Shown here one piece after another: positions 15,642 through 24,750 of a DNA stretch of 46,651 bases. This DNA is from Muribaculaceae bacterium (GTDB taxonomy: Bacteria; Bacteroidota; Bacteroidia; Bacteroidales; Muribaculaceae), in assembly GCA_029062985.1 (NCBI GenBank), contig JAIDPA010000152.1, forward strand, positions 1 to 46,651, in the 5' to 3' direction. Every line of letters begins with the position of its first letter. Within the stretch, counting starts at the first letter, position 1. The notes below the pieces were generated by a model. It did no database searches and was not told the DNA's origin. It saw only the letters and a list, made by a program, of their open reading frames with translations. The position numbers and the translations under genes were made by a program.

Positions 15642-18600
15642 TTAGATTTTTAAATCTTTAGTCAGATCAATTCCTAACTTATAAAGACCGTCTTTCAGAG
15701 GCCAGAAGAAAAGACTCTCCTTCAAGCGATTATTTGGCTCTTCTTCTTTATGGTCCGTTTTGTATTTCTGAAGACATGTTGTCATACTGTCATCGAAGAT
15801 ATCCTTCAAATCTTGTTTGGACGGAAGAGAATTCAAAGCAGTATCAAAACCCATATTTGAGAGGGTTTCCCGAAAACGCTCGTTACTTTTCAGAAGTTCA
15901 ATAATCTCATCATAGTGGGAGAGTACCAGATCAGAGAGTTTCTCTCCTCTTATCTGATTATCTCTGACATTTCCTACATTAAGGCGAGTGTCCGGTTCCT
16001 CTTCCTCTATTCCGTAACAAAGGGCACTATCGGTCTTAATGAGTTCAATGCCTTTTGTATGAGCTAAACTGATAGTTACAGCACCTTCTGCTGTCACTTT
16101 CTTAGGATTTGCAGCAAAGAGGATGGTTAATTCGGAACCATTTTTTTTAGTTTGAAAATCTATGATTGTCGCTGCCAGTTGACTCAATTGGTCTCCATTC
16201 CCCAACATCTTGAGATACAAACTGCCCATACCAGTGAACGATAAAATCTTTGGAAGATCTACATCCTGAGATTCAGCTATATGAGCCAGATAATATATAA
16301 GAGATGTGAAATGCAAGATGGGTAAAAGAATCATCTTGGAATTCCGGATAGCATCAGTAAAGCGAAATACATTATCGTTTTTGAAAAGGTAATTAATAAT
16401 ATCGCTTGATCTTTGGGAGAATCCTTCTGTACTTCCACGGGAAGAATTCTTTTTAACCATTTCGTAATCATTTTTCAGATTCGAAGGTAGATTCTTGAAA
16501 TAGTCGGAAGCTTCGTATTGTTTTATAAAACCATTACGGCCTCCTTCAAGCAGAGGATTACATCCGTCTCCCCAGATATCATTTCCTGCGAACATAACAG
16601 AGAATGTAAGTTTCTCATTAGTATCCTTATTATGATAAAAGATATCTGTTGAGCCTCCACCGATATCCATATTGACATAAGGCTTATTTAAGCCTAATAC
16701 CCTGCTGAAAGAATAATATGGGGCAATACTCTCGAAATGAAATTTAATATTATCCCCATCAAGTCCGATTGTCTCAGCTGCTTCTCTCCACGCATTACGG
16801 AAGTCATTTTCTACTCTGCCATTCATTGCCTGAGGGTATGTGACGGCAACTTTAATATTACGCTTTCCTCCATTTAGGACGGATTTATTACGCATGAGCA
16901 GCAACAGTTCCTGGAAGAATACTCTGATTCTCTCCTTTGTATGAGTATTGGAGGTATCCCATTTCAGATCTGTTATATATCTATTCGCCCCGGTCCCGGT
17001 AGTCATCTCGTTGGTATAGTTGAATCCAATATTAATAGCTCCGAAAAGGCGTGGATGTTGCACAGTATCGAGACTGCTGACCTCACAGACAGCAGTGCGA
17101 ATAGGAAATAGGTCAGGACTCATTTCAGAGGTAACGAATTCTCGGCGTGCCATATCGGCAAAATCGGTGAACATACCGAAACCGGCACCAATTAAATGTT
17201 TTCCATCCTTGACACTGTGGTTATTTAGATAAATGGTCTGAAGTTCTTCATCTTCAGAATCAAGACGAATATTGAAAGAATCAATAGAGCCGTTATTGCA
17301 GGAATAAGCCACCTGAGTATTTGTTGTGCCAAAATCTACACCAAACACATAATCTGCGCTTGGGTTTGTAGTATTTACCTCTCTGAGCTTAGGTAGTACA
17401 AGACCATAAGCAGGAAAATCTGTTCCAAAAGAAACTTCAACTATATCGAATGGCTTATTTACATTATAATGAATAGACTGAAGTGTATTCCCATTTTCTT
17501 TCTTGGTTCTGACCTCTCTTTTGATTTCTCCTTGTTCTCCGGTAGATGCTTGGAATACATTTTGGAATGCTTCATCTGGTTTTTCAAGATCATAAAATCT
17601 CAGGTTGGTTTCATCTGCAGAGGCCACTAACATAACATCATATTCATTTTTAACATTCTTTGCTTTATCCTTAAAGAACGGGAAAAATGCGATATTGAAT
17701 GTGTTTGCGGAAGCCATGGCAGATACAATTTCTCCTTCCTCTTTTGAATATGTTTTGGATAGTGGTAGTTTTTGACCGGATTCCAATGGAATATTTAATG
17801 TGGCAGTTATTTTCTCCACCAATCCATCCGGAGAATAGGCTACATCGAGACTATACATATCCTTAAGCTCCTGCGGAGAGAAGTATTTGAAGAACTCTCT
17901 TTTCAGAGGAAGAAGAAAAGTAGTGTCTTCCTCCAGTCCGGTATGGAATTTATCCTTATGAATATTATAGCTCAGTTGGATAATCTTATCCTGGAAGAAA
18001 TCTTCTGAGCGAAGATATGGATATGTAATTTCTGTTCCGGGAAGTTTACGTTCATATAGAGGAATTTGAACATCTCCTGGAGTTAGGGAACCCGCAGCCC
18101 AATATGTATTATCAACATACCGAGCCGCCCCTATTCCAAACTCATTAAGGACTAAAGGAGTCCTGAGTGTTTTTTGTGCACCGTTGACAGATATGTTGGC
18201 GTAAGTGCTTTGAGAAGGCTTAATCTTATAGTCAGATTGAAAGTTGATGTTGGCAAGATCTTTTACCCACATCGTGATACCTTTCCCGATTATAAGTGCA
18301 GTATTGTTAATTTGAAGTGGAATATAAGTCTGACTGCCCTGGAATCCGTTCTTCAGGCTCTGTTCCATCTGTTGCGGAGTCTGTGCAGCAAATTTATTCA
18401 ACATGTTGGCGAGTTCAAGATCATCATTCACATCCCGATTAAGATTATCAGCTATATACTGACCTATTTCAGTGCCTGTAAATGCAGACGTGTAAGTTTT
18501 ATACAGTTTATAGACATACTCCTTGAACTCTTTCGATCGGTCTTTTAACGGTAGAGGAGAATTAGTGTCGAACAGACGATGACCATTACTTAATCCCGGG

Positions 18601-19115
18601 AAGGTTTTCGTAAGATTCGGATTTGTATAAAAAAGAGATAGAGGGGAAGTGCCGCCAATAATATCGTTGCCATATTTAATCAATATGATATCTCTGCCCA
18701 TATAATTTGCATTATTCCAGGCAGAGAGTAAAGCTTCTCCCAAGCCACTGTGTCCCGGAAGAGGTGAGTTTTTCAGGGCTTGCGCCTGTTGGTCTACATT
18801 CCAGCGGATAAGGGAAAGTTCAGAACTTGCGCCATATAGATAAAGGAATTCCAATGTGTCAAGTGCCAGACTGACAAGTTTCTGATAGTTAGGAGCAGCC
18901 GTAGAAGAGAATGCAGAGCCTGATGCATTGATCTCTTTAAATGCTGAATTAAAGAGATGAAGACGAGCGAATGGTGTAGGTATGGATGTTCCGAGTTTAT
19001 TCAGAAGAGTGCCGGAAATATTTGCGCTTTCCGGTATCCCTGCAATATCAGGATTTTCTTGTTTGAACCCCCCCACAACATTAGAAGAGGGTTCTATGGT
19101 AAGAGCGTGAGACAT
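15642..19115 (-). CDS. Large actin/Hsp70-fold ATPase with long N-terminal domain (first of two)
   Basis: This protein of 1157 residues carries an actin/Hsp70-superfamily ATPase domain starting near residue 590. It shows phosphate-1 'VFGVDFGTTNTQVAYS' (about 592-602), phosphate-2 'VNMDIGGGSTDIFYH' (about 815-825) and an adenosine-type loop 'ILSFTGMGSLYLKML' (about 960-970). The N-terminal 590 residues form an unrecognised alpha/beta domain beginning with 'PFARLHLFNSAFKEIN', and a helical C-terminal tail of about 150 residues follows the ATPase. Thus the ATPase is not N-terminal as in DnaK. The gene lies 6 bases after the tubulin-like gene, implying coupled expression. ATP-driven assembly or chaperone-like remodelling is the family expectation; the client is unknown. 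Confidence 0.85.
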   Translation of the reverse strand: MSHALTIEPSSNVVGGFKQENPDIAGIPESANISGTLLNKLGTSIPTPFARLHLFNSAFKEINASGSAFSSTAAPNYQKLVSLALDTLEFLYLYGASSELSLIRWNVDQQAQALKNSPLPGHSGLGEALLSAWNNANYMGRDIILIKYGNDIIGGTSPLSLFYTNPNLTKTFPGLSNGHRLFDTNSPLPLKDRSKEFKEYVYKLYKTYTSAFTGTEIGQYIADNLNRDVNDDLELANMLNKFAAQTPQQMEQSLKNGFQGSQTYIPLQINNTALIIGKGITMWVKDLANINFQSDYKIKPSQSTYANISVNGAQKTLRTPLVLNEFGIGAARYVDNTYWAAGSLTPGDVQIPLYERKLPGTEITYPYLRSEDFFQDKIIQLSYNIHKDKFHTGLEEDTTFLLPLKREFFKYFSPQELKDMYSLDVAYSPDGLVEKITATLNIPLESGQKLPLSKTYSKEEGEIVSAMASANTFNIAFFPFFKDKAKNVKNEYDVMLVASADETNLRFYDLEKPDEAFQNVFQASTGEQGEIKREVRTKKENGNTLQSIHYNVNKPFDIVEVSFGTDFPAYGLVLPKLREVNTTNPSADYVFGVDFGTTNTQVAYSCNNGSIDSFNIRLDSEDEELQTIYLNNHSVKDGKHLIGAGFGMFTDFADMARREFVTSEMSPDLFPIRTAVCEVSSLDTVQHPRLFGAINIGFNYTNEMTTGTGANRYITDLKWDTSNTHTKERIRVFFQELLLLMRNKSVLNGGKRNIKVAVTYPQAMNGRVENDFRNAWREAAETIGLDGDNIKFHFESIAPYYSFSRVLGLNKPYVNMDIGGGSTDIFYHNKDTNEKLTFSVMFAGNDIWGDGCNPLLEGGRNGFIKQYEASDYFKNLPSNLKNDYEMVKKNSSRGSTEGFSQRSSDIINYLFKNDNVFRFTDAIRNSKMILLPILHFTSLIYYLAHIAESQDVDLPKILSFTGMGSLYLKMLGNGDQLSQLAATIIDFQTKKNGSELTILFAANPKKVTAEGAVTISLAHTKGIELIKTDSALCYGIEEEEPDTRLNVGNVRDNQIRGEKLSDLVLSHYDEIIELLKSNERFRETLSNMGFDTALNSLPSKQDLKDIFDDSMTTCLQKYKTDHKEEEPNNRLKESLFFWPLKDGLYKLGIDLTKDLKI

Positions 19116-19121
19116 GTCTTT

Positions 19122-20726
19122 TTATTTTAGATTGAGTTTTTCATTTACCACATTTATGGAAGCTAAATAAAGTGAATGGAAGAAAGCATAGCTTAAGGTG
19201 TCTGTTGGAATTATTTCCTTATCTTTTCCTTCCGGCATGTGAAGAGTCTTATATTTTGAAGACATTTCACTAAATAGATCAGAAGGCTTTAAGGAGGGCA
19301 CCATTTTCGATTTCCTCCATAATTTTTCTTCTTTTCGGAAAGGATGAGTCTTCAGAGTATCGCAGAATTCGGAAGCATTGAAATCAAAATTGATAAGTTT
19401 ATGGATTGAACCTTCTTCAAGTTCATTCATCCACTCAGCGAAAGAGTGATAGTATGCGATAAATTTATCAAGAGTTTGTTGGAATACTTTCTGACTATCA
19501 GATTTTTCAGCCATTTTTTTATCTAATCCGGATAGTTTATAAAAATTGGCAGAGGAGCAGTCCTTGTTATTCTTTATCATATAGTCTTCCACAACTTTGC
19601 CGGCTAAAGCAAAGGCTATCAGATGATAAATCTCATTCTTTGATTCTTCAGCGAACATTGAAAAGTCGAGATCCTGAACATCATCGATATGCTGATTCTG
19701 ATTAAATCCATATTTCCAGTGATTCTTTAAATTTCCTGTAGCGTCTTCCTCTTCAAAAGATTTTGCCGGCAAAGAATTAAAATGAGTAATTGCCATAGCA
19801 CTTACCAATTCCACAATATGGGCAGGATTCTTCTGCTGCTCCTTACCAACATGATGTTGTACAGTATCTTTATTTTTATCACCGATATAATAAATTGCAT
19901 CAATTTTATCATTCAGAGCATCCTGATAATAATAGAGTGCTGCTTTAGTCTTCGATTCGAATATTTTATCATCAATCACACCCTGACTACGTTCATCCTC
20001 CTTTGGAGATCCTATTTTGAAATAGGGGCATACGAGAATCGTAGAGATTTTTGCAGAGTTAACTCCGGTGCGTTGACTGGTACGAATGGCATTTACTAAT
20101 ACAGGGATTCCTGAAGAACCGGTTCCCCCAAAAAGAGAACCTATGATAACCACTCTGTCATTTTGGGTACATAAACGTGAGAATTCTTTGAATTCTTTTG
20201 TTTCACTAAGATTATTAAGCATAACACTACCGATGTTCGGATTTCCGCGAAACCCGACGGTTGTATCAATATGCAGCTCTGCCACTTCCTGGTTTTGGGA
20301 TGTGTTATAGAGAGTATCAATAAGGAATTGAGTAGTCTGAAGCTCACCTGATAATGCCGAGTAACCGATACTATCGCTATATTTTTTAGCACTGCTTGGA
20401 GGGTTATATTGCAGATTGAAAGTGCTTTCTCCTCCTTGAGTCTTTAATGCCTCTTTCATTTCCATTACATCAGTAGAAAAGAACCCGTTCTTTGTACGAG
20501 TTCCATCGAATGTTACCCCGGAATAAATGTCAGAGTGAAGAGCTGAATATTTATACAGAGAATCAAGAGCCCGAAGTTTATCTCCATTAGTAACATCATA
20601 ATCAATAATAATCGGGAAAACACGAGTATCACCCATATTTCCTCCATTGGCGGCAATAAGCATATTGAAAGCACGTATCACTCGGGCACCAGTACCACCA
20701 ATTCCAAAAATAAATAAGTTTGCCAT
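19122..20726 (-). CDS. Tubulin/FtsZ-fold GTPase-like protein
   Basis: The 534-residue product begins with a nucleotide-binding strand-loop 'LFIFGIGGTGARVIRAFN' (residues 4-21) and contains the tubulin signature as 'VIIGSLFGGTGSSGIPVLVNAI' (about 193-213), equivalent to GGGTG(T/S)G of tubulin and FtsZ. It is much longer than typical FtsZ at its C-terminal half and resembles the bacterial 'tubulin-like' family (Pfam Tubulin_2 type) rather than a cell-division FtsZ. The C-terminal region is mostly helical ('MKNNKDCSSANFYKLSG...'). GTP-dependent polymerisation is the family expectation. Genes of this type have been noted near vWA genes and proposed in membrane remodelling. It sits directly before an actin-like ATPase gene. 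Confidence 0.85.
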   Translation of the reverse strand: MANLFIFGIGGTGARVIRAFNMLIAANGGNMGDTRVFPIIIDYDVTNGDKLRALDSLYKYSALHSDIYSGVTFDGTRTKNGFFSTDVMEMKEALKTQGGESTFNLQYNPPSSAKKYSDSIGYSALSGELQTTQFLIDTLYNTSQNQEVAELHIDTTVGFRGNPNIGSVMLNNLSETKEFKEFSRLCTQNDRVVIIGSLFGGTGSSGIPVLVNAIRTSQRTGVNSAKISTILVCPYFKIGSPKEDERSQGVIDDKIFESKTKAALYYYQDALNDKIDAIYYIGDKNKDTVQHHVGKEQQKNPAHIVELVSAMAITHFNSLPAKSFEEEDATGNLKNHWKYGFNQNQHIDDVQDLDFSMFAEESKNEIYHLIAFALAGKVVEDYMIKNNKDCSSANFYKLSGLDKKMAEKSDSQKVFQQTLDKFIAYYHSFAEWMNELEEGSIHKLINFDFNASEFCDTLKTHPFRKEEKLWRKSKMVPSLKPSDLFSEMSSKYKTLHMPEGKDKEIIPTDTLSYAFFHSLYLASINVVNEKLNLK

Positions 20727-20742
20727 AGTAAAACTCTGATAT

Positions 20743-21258
20743 TTAGAAAGGTATTTGTGTACTGTTTACGGAATACCGCTTGAAACAAAGAGATGTACCA
20801 AGGAAAAGGAGCCATGCCCACCCTGCACAAGTCAGGTCAAACGGAATCCTGACATCTTTCTGTTTTCTGAGTTCATTTTCTATTTTGATTTTAAACTTTG
20901 GATATTCCTTTGCATTTGGTTTTTTTCTATGTTCTTTAACCCATTCAGAATTAGTTCCGTAGAAAGTTGACGGAGAATTCGAACCCTGACCACCAATGAG
21001 GAAAATATCCGCTCCAAAATAACCGATCACTGCAACTACAATCGAAATAATCCACCAATTAAGGGGTTTAGCCAGAGTGTAGTTCTTATCCATTACAAAG
21101 TAGAATATACCTGCTGCTACAACTGCTATGATTAGGGCAAGGATTAATCCCCAAAGAAAACCATTGTGGGTTATGAAGAAATTGTTGTGAAACCCGAGAG
21201 CGTCTTTGTAAGACTCACTTCCGCTTACAGGGAAGAAGAAAAATTCAAAAATTTTCAT
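20743..21258 (-). CDS. Three-TM inner membrane protein of the 12-gene operon
   Basis: This 171-residue protein has three hydrophobic helices: about 34-56 ('GLILALIIAVVAAGIFYFV'), about 67-88 ('WWIISIVVAVIGYFGADIFLI') and about 145-161 ('AGWAWLLFLGTSLCF'). A basic soluble segment between helices 2 and 3 contains 'EHRKKPNAKEYPKFKIKIENELRKQ'. No family is recognised. Lying 16 bases before the tubulin-like gene, it is a plausible membrane anchor or docking site for the tubulin-like filament (inference). Confidence 0.7.
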   Translation of the reverse strand: MKIFEFFFFPVSGSESYKDALGFHNNFFITHNGFLWGLILALIIAVVAAGIFYFVMDKNYTLAKPLNWWIISIVVAVIGYFGADIFLIGGQGSNSPSTFYGTNSEWVKEHRKKPNAKEYPKFKIKIENELRKQKDVRIPFDLTCAGWAWLLFLGTSLCFKRYSVNSTQIPF

Positions 21259-21278
21259 AGATATAGGTTTTAAATTAT

Positions 21279-22517
21279 TTAGTCAGTATATTTGAAGGTT
21301 ATCTTTACTTCATGGTTTTTAGTTGCGTCAGACATTGGCTCAAGCAAAGATTTAAGTTGATAAGTCCTTTTCTGCTGATCCGAGTCTGAGAGAATATTTG
21401 AGTCATCATCAGAACTGTAGTTATGAGTCCATTTATTCGTAGGATTTGCGGAGAATGAAAGGGTGAGGGTGGTTTCTCCATCTCCTGCGTTGATTTGCAA
21501 GTCGTTGCTCGGAACTTCCAATGTCAATTGGTTATCCTGAAAATAAGTAGACCAATTAGAAATCGTAGTTCCATTGATGGTTACAACAGCTCCATGTTCT
21601 TGCAAAATCTTTTTTGATTTTACTATATCATAAAGACAGGAGGGAATATCTGCAATCAACGATATTTTTTTCTCTGAATTGGAGGTGTTTAATTTATAAT
21701 AATAGTCTCCTAATTCTGTGAAATCAGTATTAGTAGAGACATAGAATTTTAGGTCGGAATGGTCATCATGGGAATTGAAGGCTAACCATTCGCACTCCCA
21801 CTCTTCATCCCATTTCTTCTCATTTTCTTTAGTCTTGTTAATGATATATCTGATTTGAGGTTTTGGACCGACCAAGATAATATAGAAAGGTCTTTCAGAT
21901 ATTTTCAGATTTACTTTTTTAGAAGGTTTTTGACTCTCAACGTAGTATATGCCATCATAATTAGACTCGCCTCGAAATATCATCCAGCCAAGATTAGAAT
22001 TTTTATTCATTAAGGCTCTTTTGATATCGGAAATCATCTGTGGAATATCATTTTTCCCTTGGGGGGTACTTACAATACCATCGGTGATAATAGCTACAGG
22101 TATAGAGTCTCCTCCATATTCGATGCTATTTTCAATAATTTTAGCCATGTCGGTATCCTTATTGAAATTAGTGGTTGCCAGTATTCCGTCTGCATTACTT
22201 TTAGCCTGAATAGGTTTCGGATCTCCATCAAACTTGATGCTACCTTTCTCTTTTCCTAAATCCTGCATGGCAGTTATTGCAGACATCATACTTTGCATAT
22301 CCTTAGAATTGAAATAGCCTTTCATGCTTCCTGATTTATCTATAAGGATCTTGACTGTTTCAGGTTGCTCAGCTAATTCAGTCTGAGAACCATCCCCTTC
22401 TGTACTCCCATCCTCACTACCTGAATCCCCATTACTTCCTCCGCAAGCCACATATATTACACTTACAGTCAGAATAAGAGTAAGAGTAGATGCGATTTTT
22501 ATAAAATTTTTATTCAT
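21279..22517 (-). CDS. von Willebrand factor A domain lipoprotein
   Basis: The ORF track opens at 22586, inside the upstream gene, but the ATG at 22517 is preferred. It lies 13 bases after that gene's stop and starts a lipoprotein signal peptide (MNKNFIKIASTLTLILTVSVIYVAC). The mature protein begins with an acidic Gly/Ser-rich linker ('GSEDGSTEGDGS'). A vWA domain follows, with the MIDAS motif 'ILIDKSGSMKG' (about residues 55-65) and 'PVAIITDGIVSTP' (about 145). The C-terminal part is beta-rich, with 'LTLEVPSNDLQINAGDGETTLTLSF'. vWA domains bind metal and protein ligands. Lipid anchoring in the periplasm or outer membrane suggests an adhesive or scaffold role for the complex. Confidence 0.85.
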   Translation of the reverse strand: MNKNFIKIASTLTLILTVSVIYVACGGSNGDSGSEDGSTEGDGSQTELAEQPETVKILIDKSGSMKGYFNSKDMQSMMSAITAMQDLGKEKGSIKFDGDPKPIQAKSNADGILATTNFNKDTDMAKIIENSIEYGGDSIPVAIITDGIVSTPQGKNDIPQMISDIKRALMNKNSNLGWMIFRGESNYDGIYYVESQKPSKKVNLKISERPFYIILVGPKPQIRYIINKTKENEKKWDEEWECEWLAFNSHDDHSDLKFYVSTNTDFTELGDYYYKLNTSNSEKKISLIADIPSCLYDIVKSKKILQEHGAVVTINGTTISNWSTYFQDNQLTLEVPSNDLQINAGDGETTLTLSFSANPTNKWTHNYSSDDDSNILSDSDQQKRTYQLKSLLEPMSDATKNHEVKITFKYTD

Positions 22518-22530
22518 GAGTTGGTATATT

Positions 22531-24726
22531 TTAAAGTATAACTTTTGCTTTTTGATCAGGTTGACCAGGTATACGGTATCCGACACAAACTATATCTGTG
22601 ATTATGTTGTCTGTGTCAAGACGGTCCACCTTATCAAGGTGCTGACGGGAATTTGGACAGATATAATCGAGATTAGGAATCTCTCCGGGTCGGTATTCAA
22701 AATCGCCCTCCTTAACATTGTCGCAGAAAGGAGTAGGAATAATAAGTTCGATACCAACCAGAGCAAGCATCTTTGTCAGATATTTTTCGAGTTTTGAGAG
22801 TTTAGCATAATCAAGTCTCATATAATCTTCCCCTTGATCATCTCGCATAAAGGGTAGACGGCTGTAAGCACAGAGTCTTGCCAACGGTGTAATCGTGCCT
22901 TCAGCTTCCTTATTAACTTCTTCAGAAAGTATGACAAGAAGGGCAGCCTGCATATTCCCTACGGTTGGATACTCTTCAGGCTTTAACGATTCAAGTTTAT
23001 TGACAATTTTAGAGAAACGACGTTTGTTTGATTCCTCATCATCTGCACAGGTTTCTCCCATCTCTCCATGGCCGAGTTCATATTTACCTTCATCAAGGAT
23101 TTCCAGAACTTTTTTAGCCTCATTAAGTACGGAGGAACGGAACTCCGATACACTTTTATCCGCACGAATATTTGCAGCGGATAAATCAGTATTCAAACCC
23201 TCAATCCTAATGTTCAATTCCTCAATATCCTTAATGTTGGTATTGATTTGATTATCTTTTTCAGTTACAACGGATTTTAGGTTATCAATTCCTGATAAGG
23301 CTTGTTCTAACTCGGAAGTCAGTTCTTCCTGTTCTTTCTGAAGTTCATCAATCTTACGGTCTTTGGAAGAATTTTCGTTGTTCAATTTTTCAATCTCTTT
23401 AAGCTGAAGATTGGTAGTTTTATTCAGATCCTTTATCTCCTCTTCTTTATCATGAAGCTGACTGTTCAGATTATTTATTTCCTTGTCTTTTGAAGAAATA
23501 TTCTCTTTAAGTTCCTGAATATCCGAAGTCAGTTTCTCACATTCCTTTTCTTTATCTGCTATCGCTGCTTTCAAGGTAGAAATTTCTGTATCTTTAGAAG
23601 CAACTATCTCGTCATGTTTAGAAATGCGTTCATTCAGGGAATTGATTTCCTCTTTAGCTTTATCTAACGAGTCACGAAGTTTTCCGGCATCCGTCTCCTT
23701 AAGTTGCTTATTTTCTTCTCTAAGAGTCTTAATTATATTAGCTGCTTGTTTGCCATTTTCAACTGATTCGTCATGTTTTTTCTGAAGTTCCTCTAATTCT
23801 TTCTCTTTTTGATCAAGAGATAGTTGGATCTCAAGATTCTTCTCTTCTAAGGATTTGATTCGATCATCAAGTTCACGATTTGCCTGACTTTCATTATCAC
23901 TGAGTTTGTCTCTTTCTTTCTTAAGAGAGTCGATCTGAGAATTTTTTCGTTGAAGCTCTTCCTTTAAATCAGAGATTTCACGATCTTTCTGTTTTCTTAA
24001 ATTCTTTTTTTCTTCAACTTCCGCATCTTTCTTTTTTCGAAGTTCAGTTATTTGCTTTTTGAGATTTTCAATTTCAATTTTTTCACATTTTGTTGTTGAT
24101 TCCGTATTTCCTAATGCGGAATCAGAGTTTTGACTTTGTACATTCTGATCATGAGAATCTTTACTATCATTTTTCAGATTTTCATTTTCAGCACTAAGTT
24201 GATTCAATTTTTGTTTCAACTCTCTTATTTCAGAATCTTTAGAATCTTTTAAATCGGAAATAGATTCTTTAAGGGTGGTTATAAGAAAAGTTGTATCATT
24301 AGGTATATTAATCAAATCCGGCTCAAGTGTTTTGATCATATCCTTAATGGTTATTTCAAAAGTATTACTGCGTCTTTTGAGAGTATCTAATTCATGTTTT
24401 AGATTATCAATTTCTGCAGAATTATCCTCTTGGATTGGTTGGACAGGAGAGATTTTGATTCCTCCAATCTTCATAAGAAGCCGCTGAAAGGCATTATACA
24501 CCGGCTGCTCAATTATCTGAGGAGATGAAGACAATTGCTCTTCGACTTCTTGATTATCATTGTTTTCAGCCAGTTCCTCTTTTGTGTTTTCATTCGGGTT
24601 AGCCGAGAAACCGGTAGCAGACAGAACAGATGGTTCTGAAATTTCAGATGTTGGCTTTGAGGGGTCAGAAGTTTTGGGAGCAGTTTTTTCAGTACTGTTA
24701 TTTGATTTAGTTTTATTATTAGCCAT
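22531..24726 (-). CDS. Long coiled-coil protein with GrpE-like C-terminal region
   Basis: The 731-residue protein has a Ser/Thr/Asn-rich N-terminus, then a nearly continuous coiled coil from about residue 105 to 530 with Leu heptads and Glu/Lys richness. A C-terminal globular region follows (about 540-731). The last 60 residues ('EGDFEYRPGEIP', 'DTDNIITDIVCVGYRIPG', 'QKAKVIL') recall the GrpE ending, where V-x-x-x-GY and A-x-V-x-V form the beta-wing after a helical bundle. With two Hsp70-fold ATPases in the operon, a nucleotide-exchange-factor-like role is attractive but is inference; a structural rod is the alternative. It has no TM helix. Composition bias makes ordinary coiled-coil hits to it unreliable. 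Confidence 0.75.
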   Translation of the reverse strand: MANNKTKSNNSTEKTAPKTSDPSKPTSEISEPSVLSATGFSANPNENTKEELAENNDNQEVEEQLSSSPQIIEQPVYNAFQRLLMKIGGIKISPVQPIQEDNSAEIDNLKHELDTLKRRSNTFEITIKDMIKTLEPDLINIPNDTTFLITTLKESISDLKDSKDSEIRELKQKLNQLSAENENLKNDSKDSHDQNVQSQNSDSALGNTESTTKCEKIEIENLKKQITELRKKKDAEVEEKKNLRKQKDREISDLKEELQRKNSQIDSLKKERDKLSDNESQANRELDDRIKSLEEKNLEIQLSLDQKEKELEELQKKHDESVENGKQAANIIKTLREENKQLKETDAGKLRDSLDKAKEEINSLNERISKHDEIVASKDTEISTLKAAIADKEKECEKLTSDIQELKENISSKDKEINNLNSQLHDKEEEIKDLNKTTNLQLKEIEKLNNENSSKDRKIDELQKEQEELTSELEQALSGIDNLKSVVTEKDNQINTNIKDIEELNIRIEGLNTDLSAANIRADKSVSEFRSSVLNEAKKVLEILDEGKYELGHGEMGETCADDEESNKRRFSKIVNKLESLKPEEYPTVGNMQAALLVILSEEVNKEAEGTITPLARLCAYSRLPFMRDDQGEDYMRLDYAKLSKLEKYLTKMLALVGIELIIPTPFCDNVKEGDFEYRPGEIPNLDYICPNSRQHLDKVDRLDTDNIITDIVCVGYRIPGQPDQKAKVIL

Positions 24727-24750
24727 GATGTATTAGTTAAGAAAGAATTA

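Noticed and set aside
15642-19115. DnaK (housekeeping Hsp70)
   Set aside because: The ATPase motifs begin near residue 590 and the protein is almost twice DnaK length, with no substrate-binding domain order as in DnaK.
19122-20726. Cell-division FtsZ
   Set aside because: It is much longer, has GGTGSS instead of the FtsZ GGGTGTG form, and sits in an accessory operon rather than near mur/ftsA genes.
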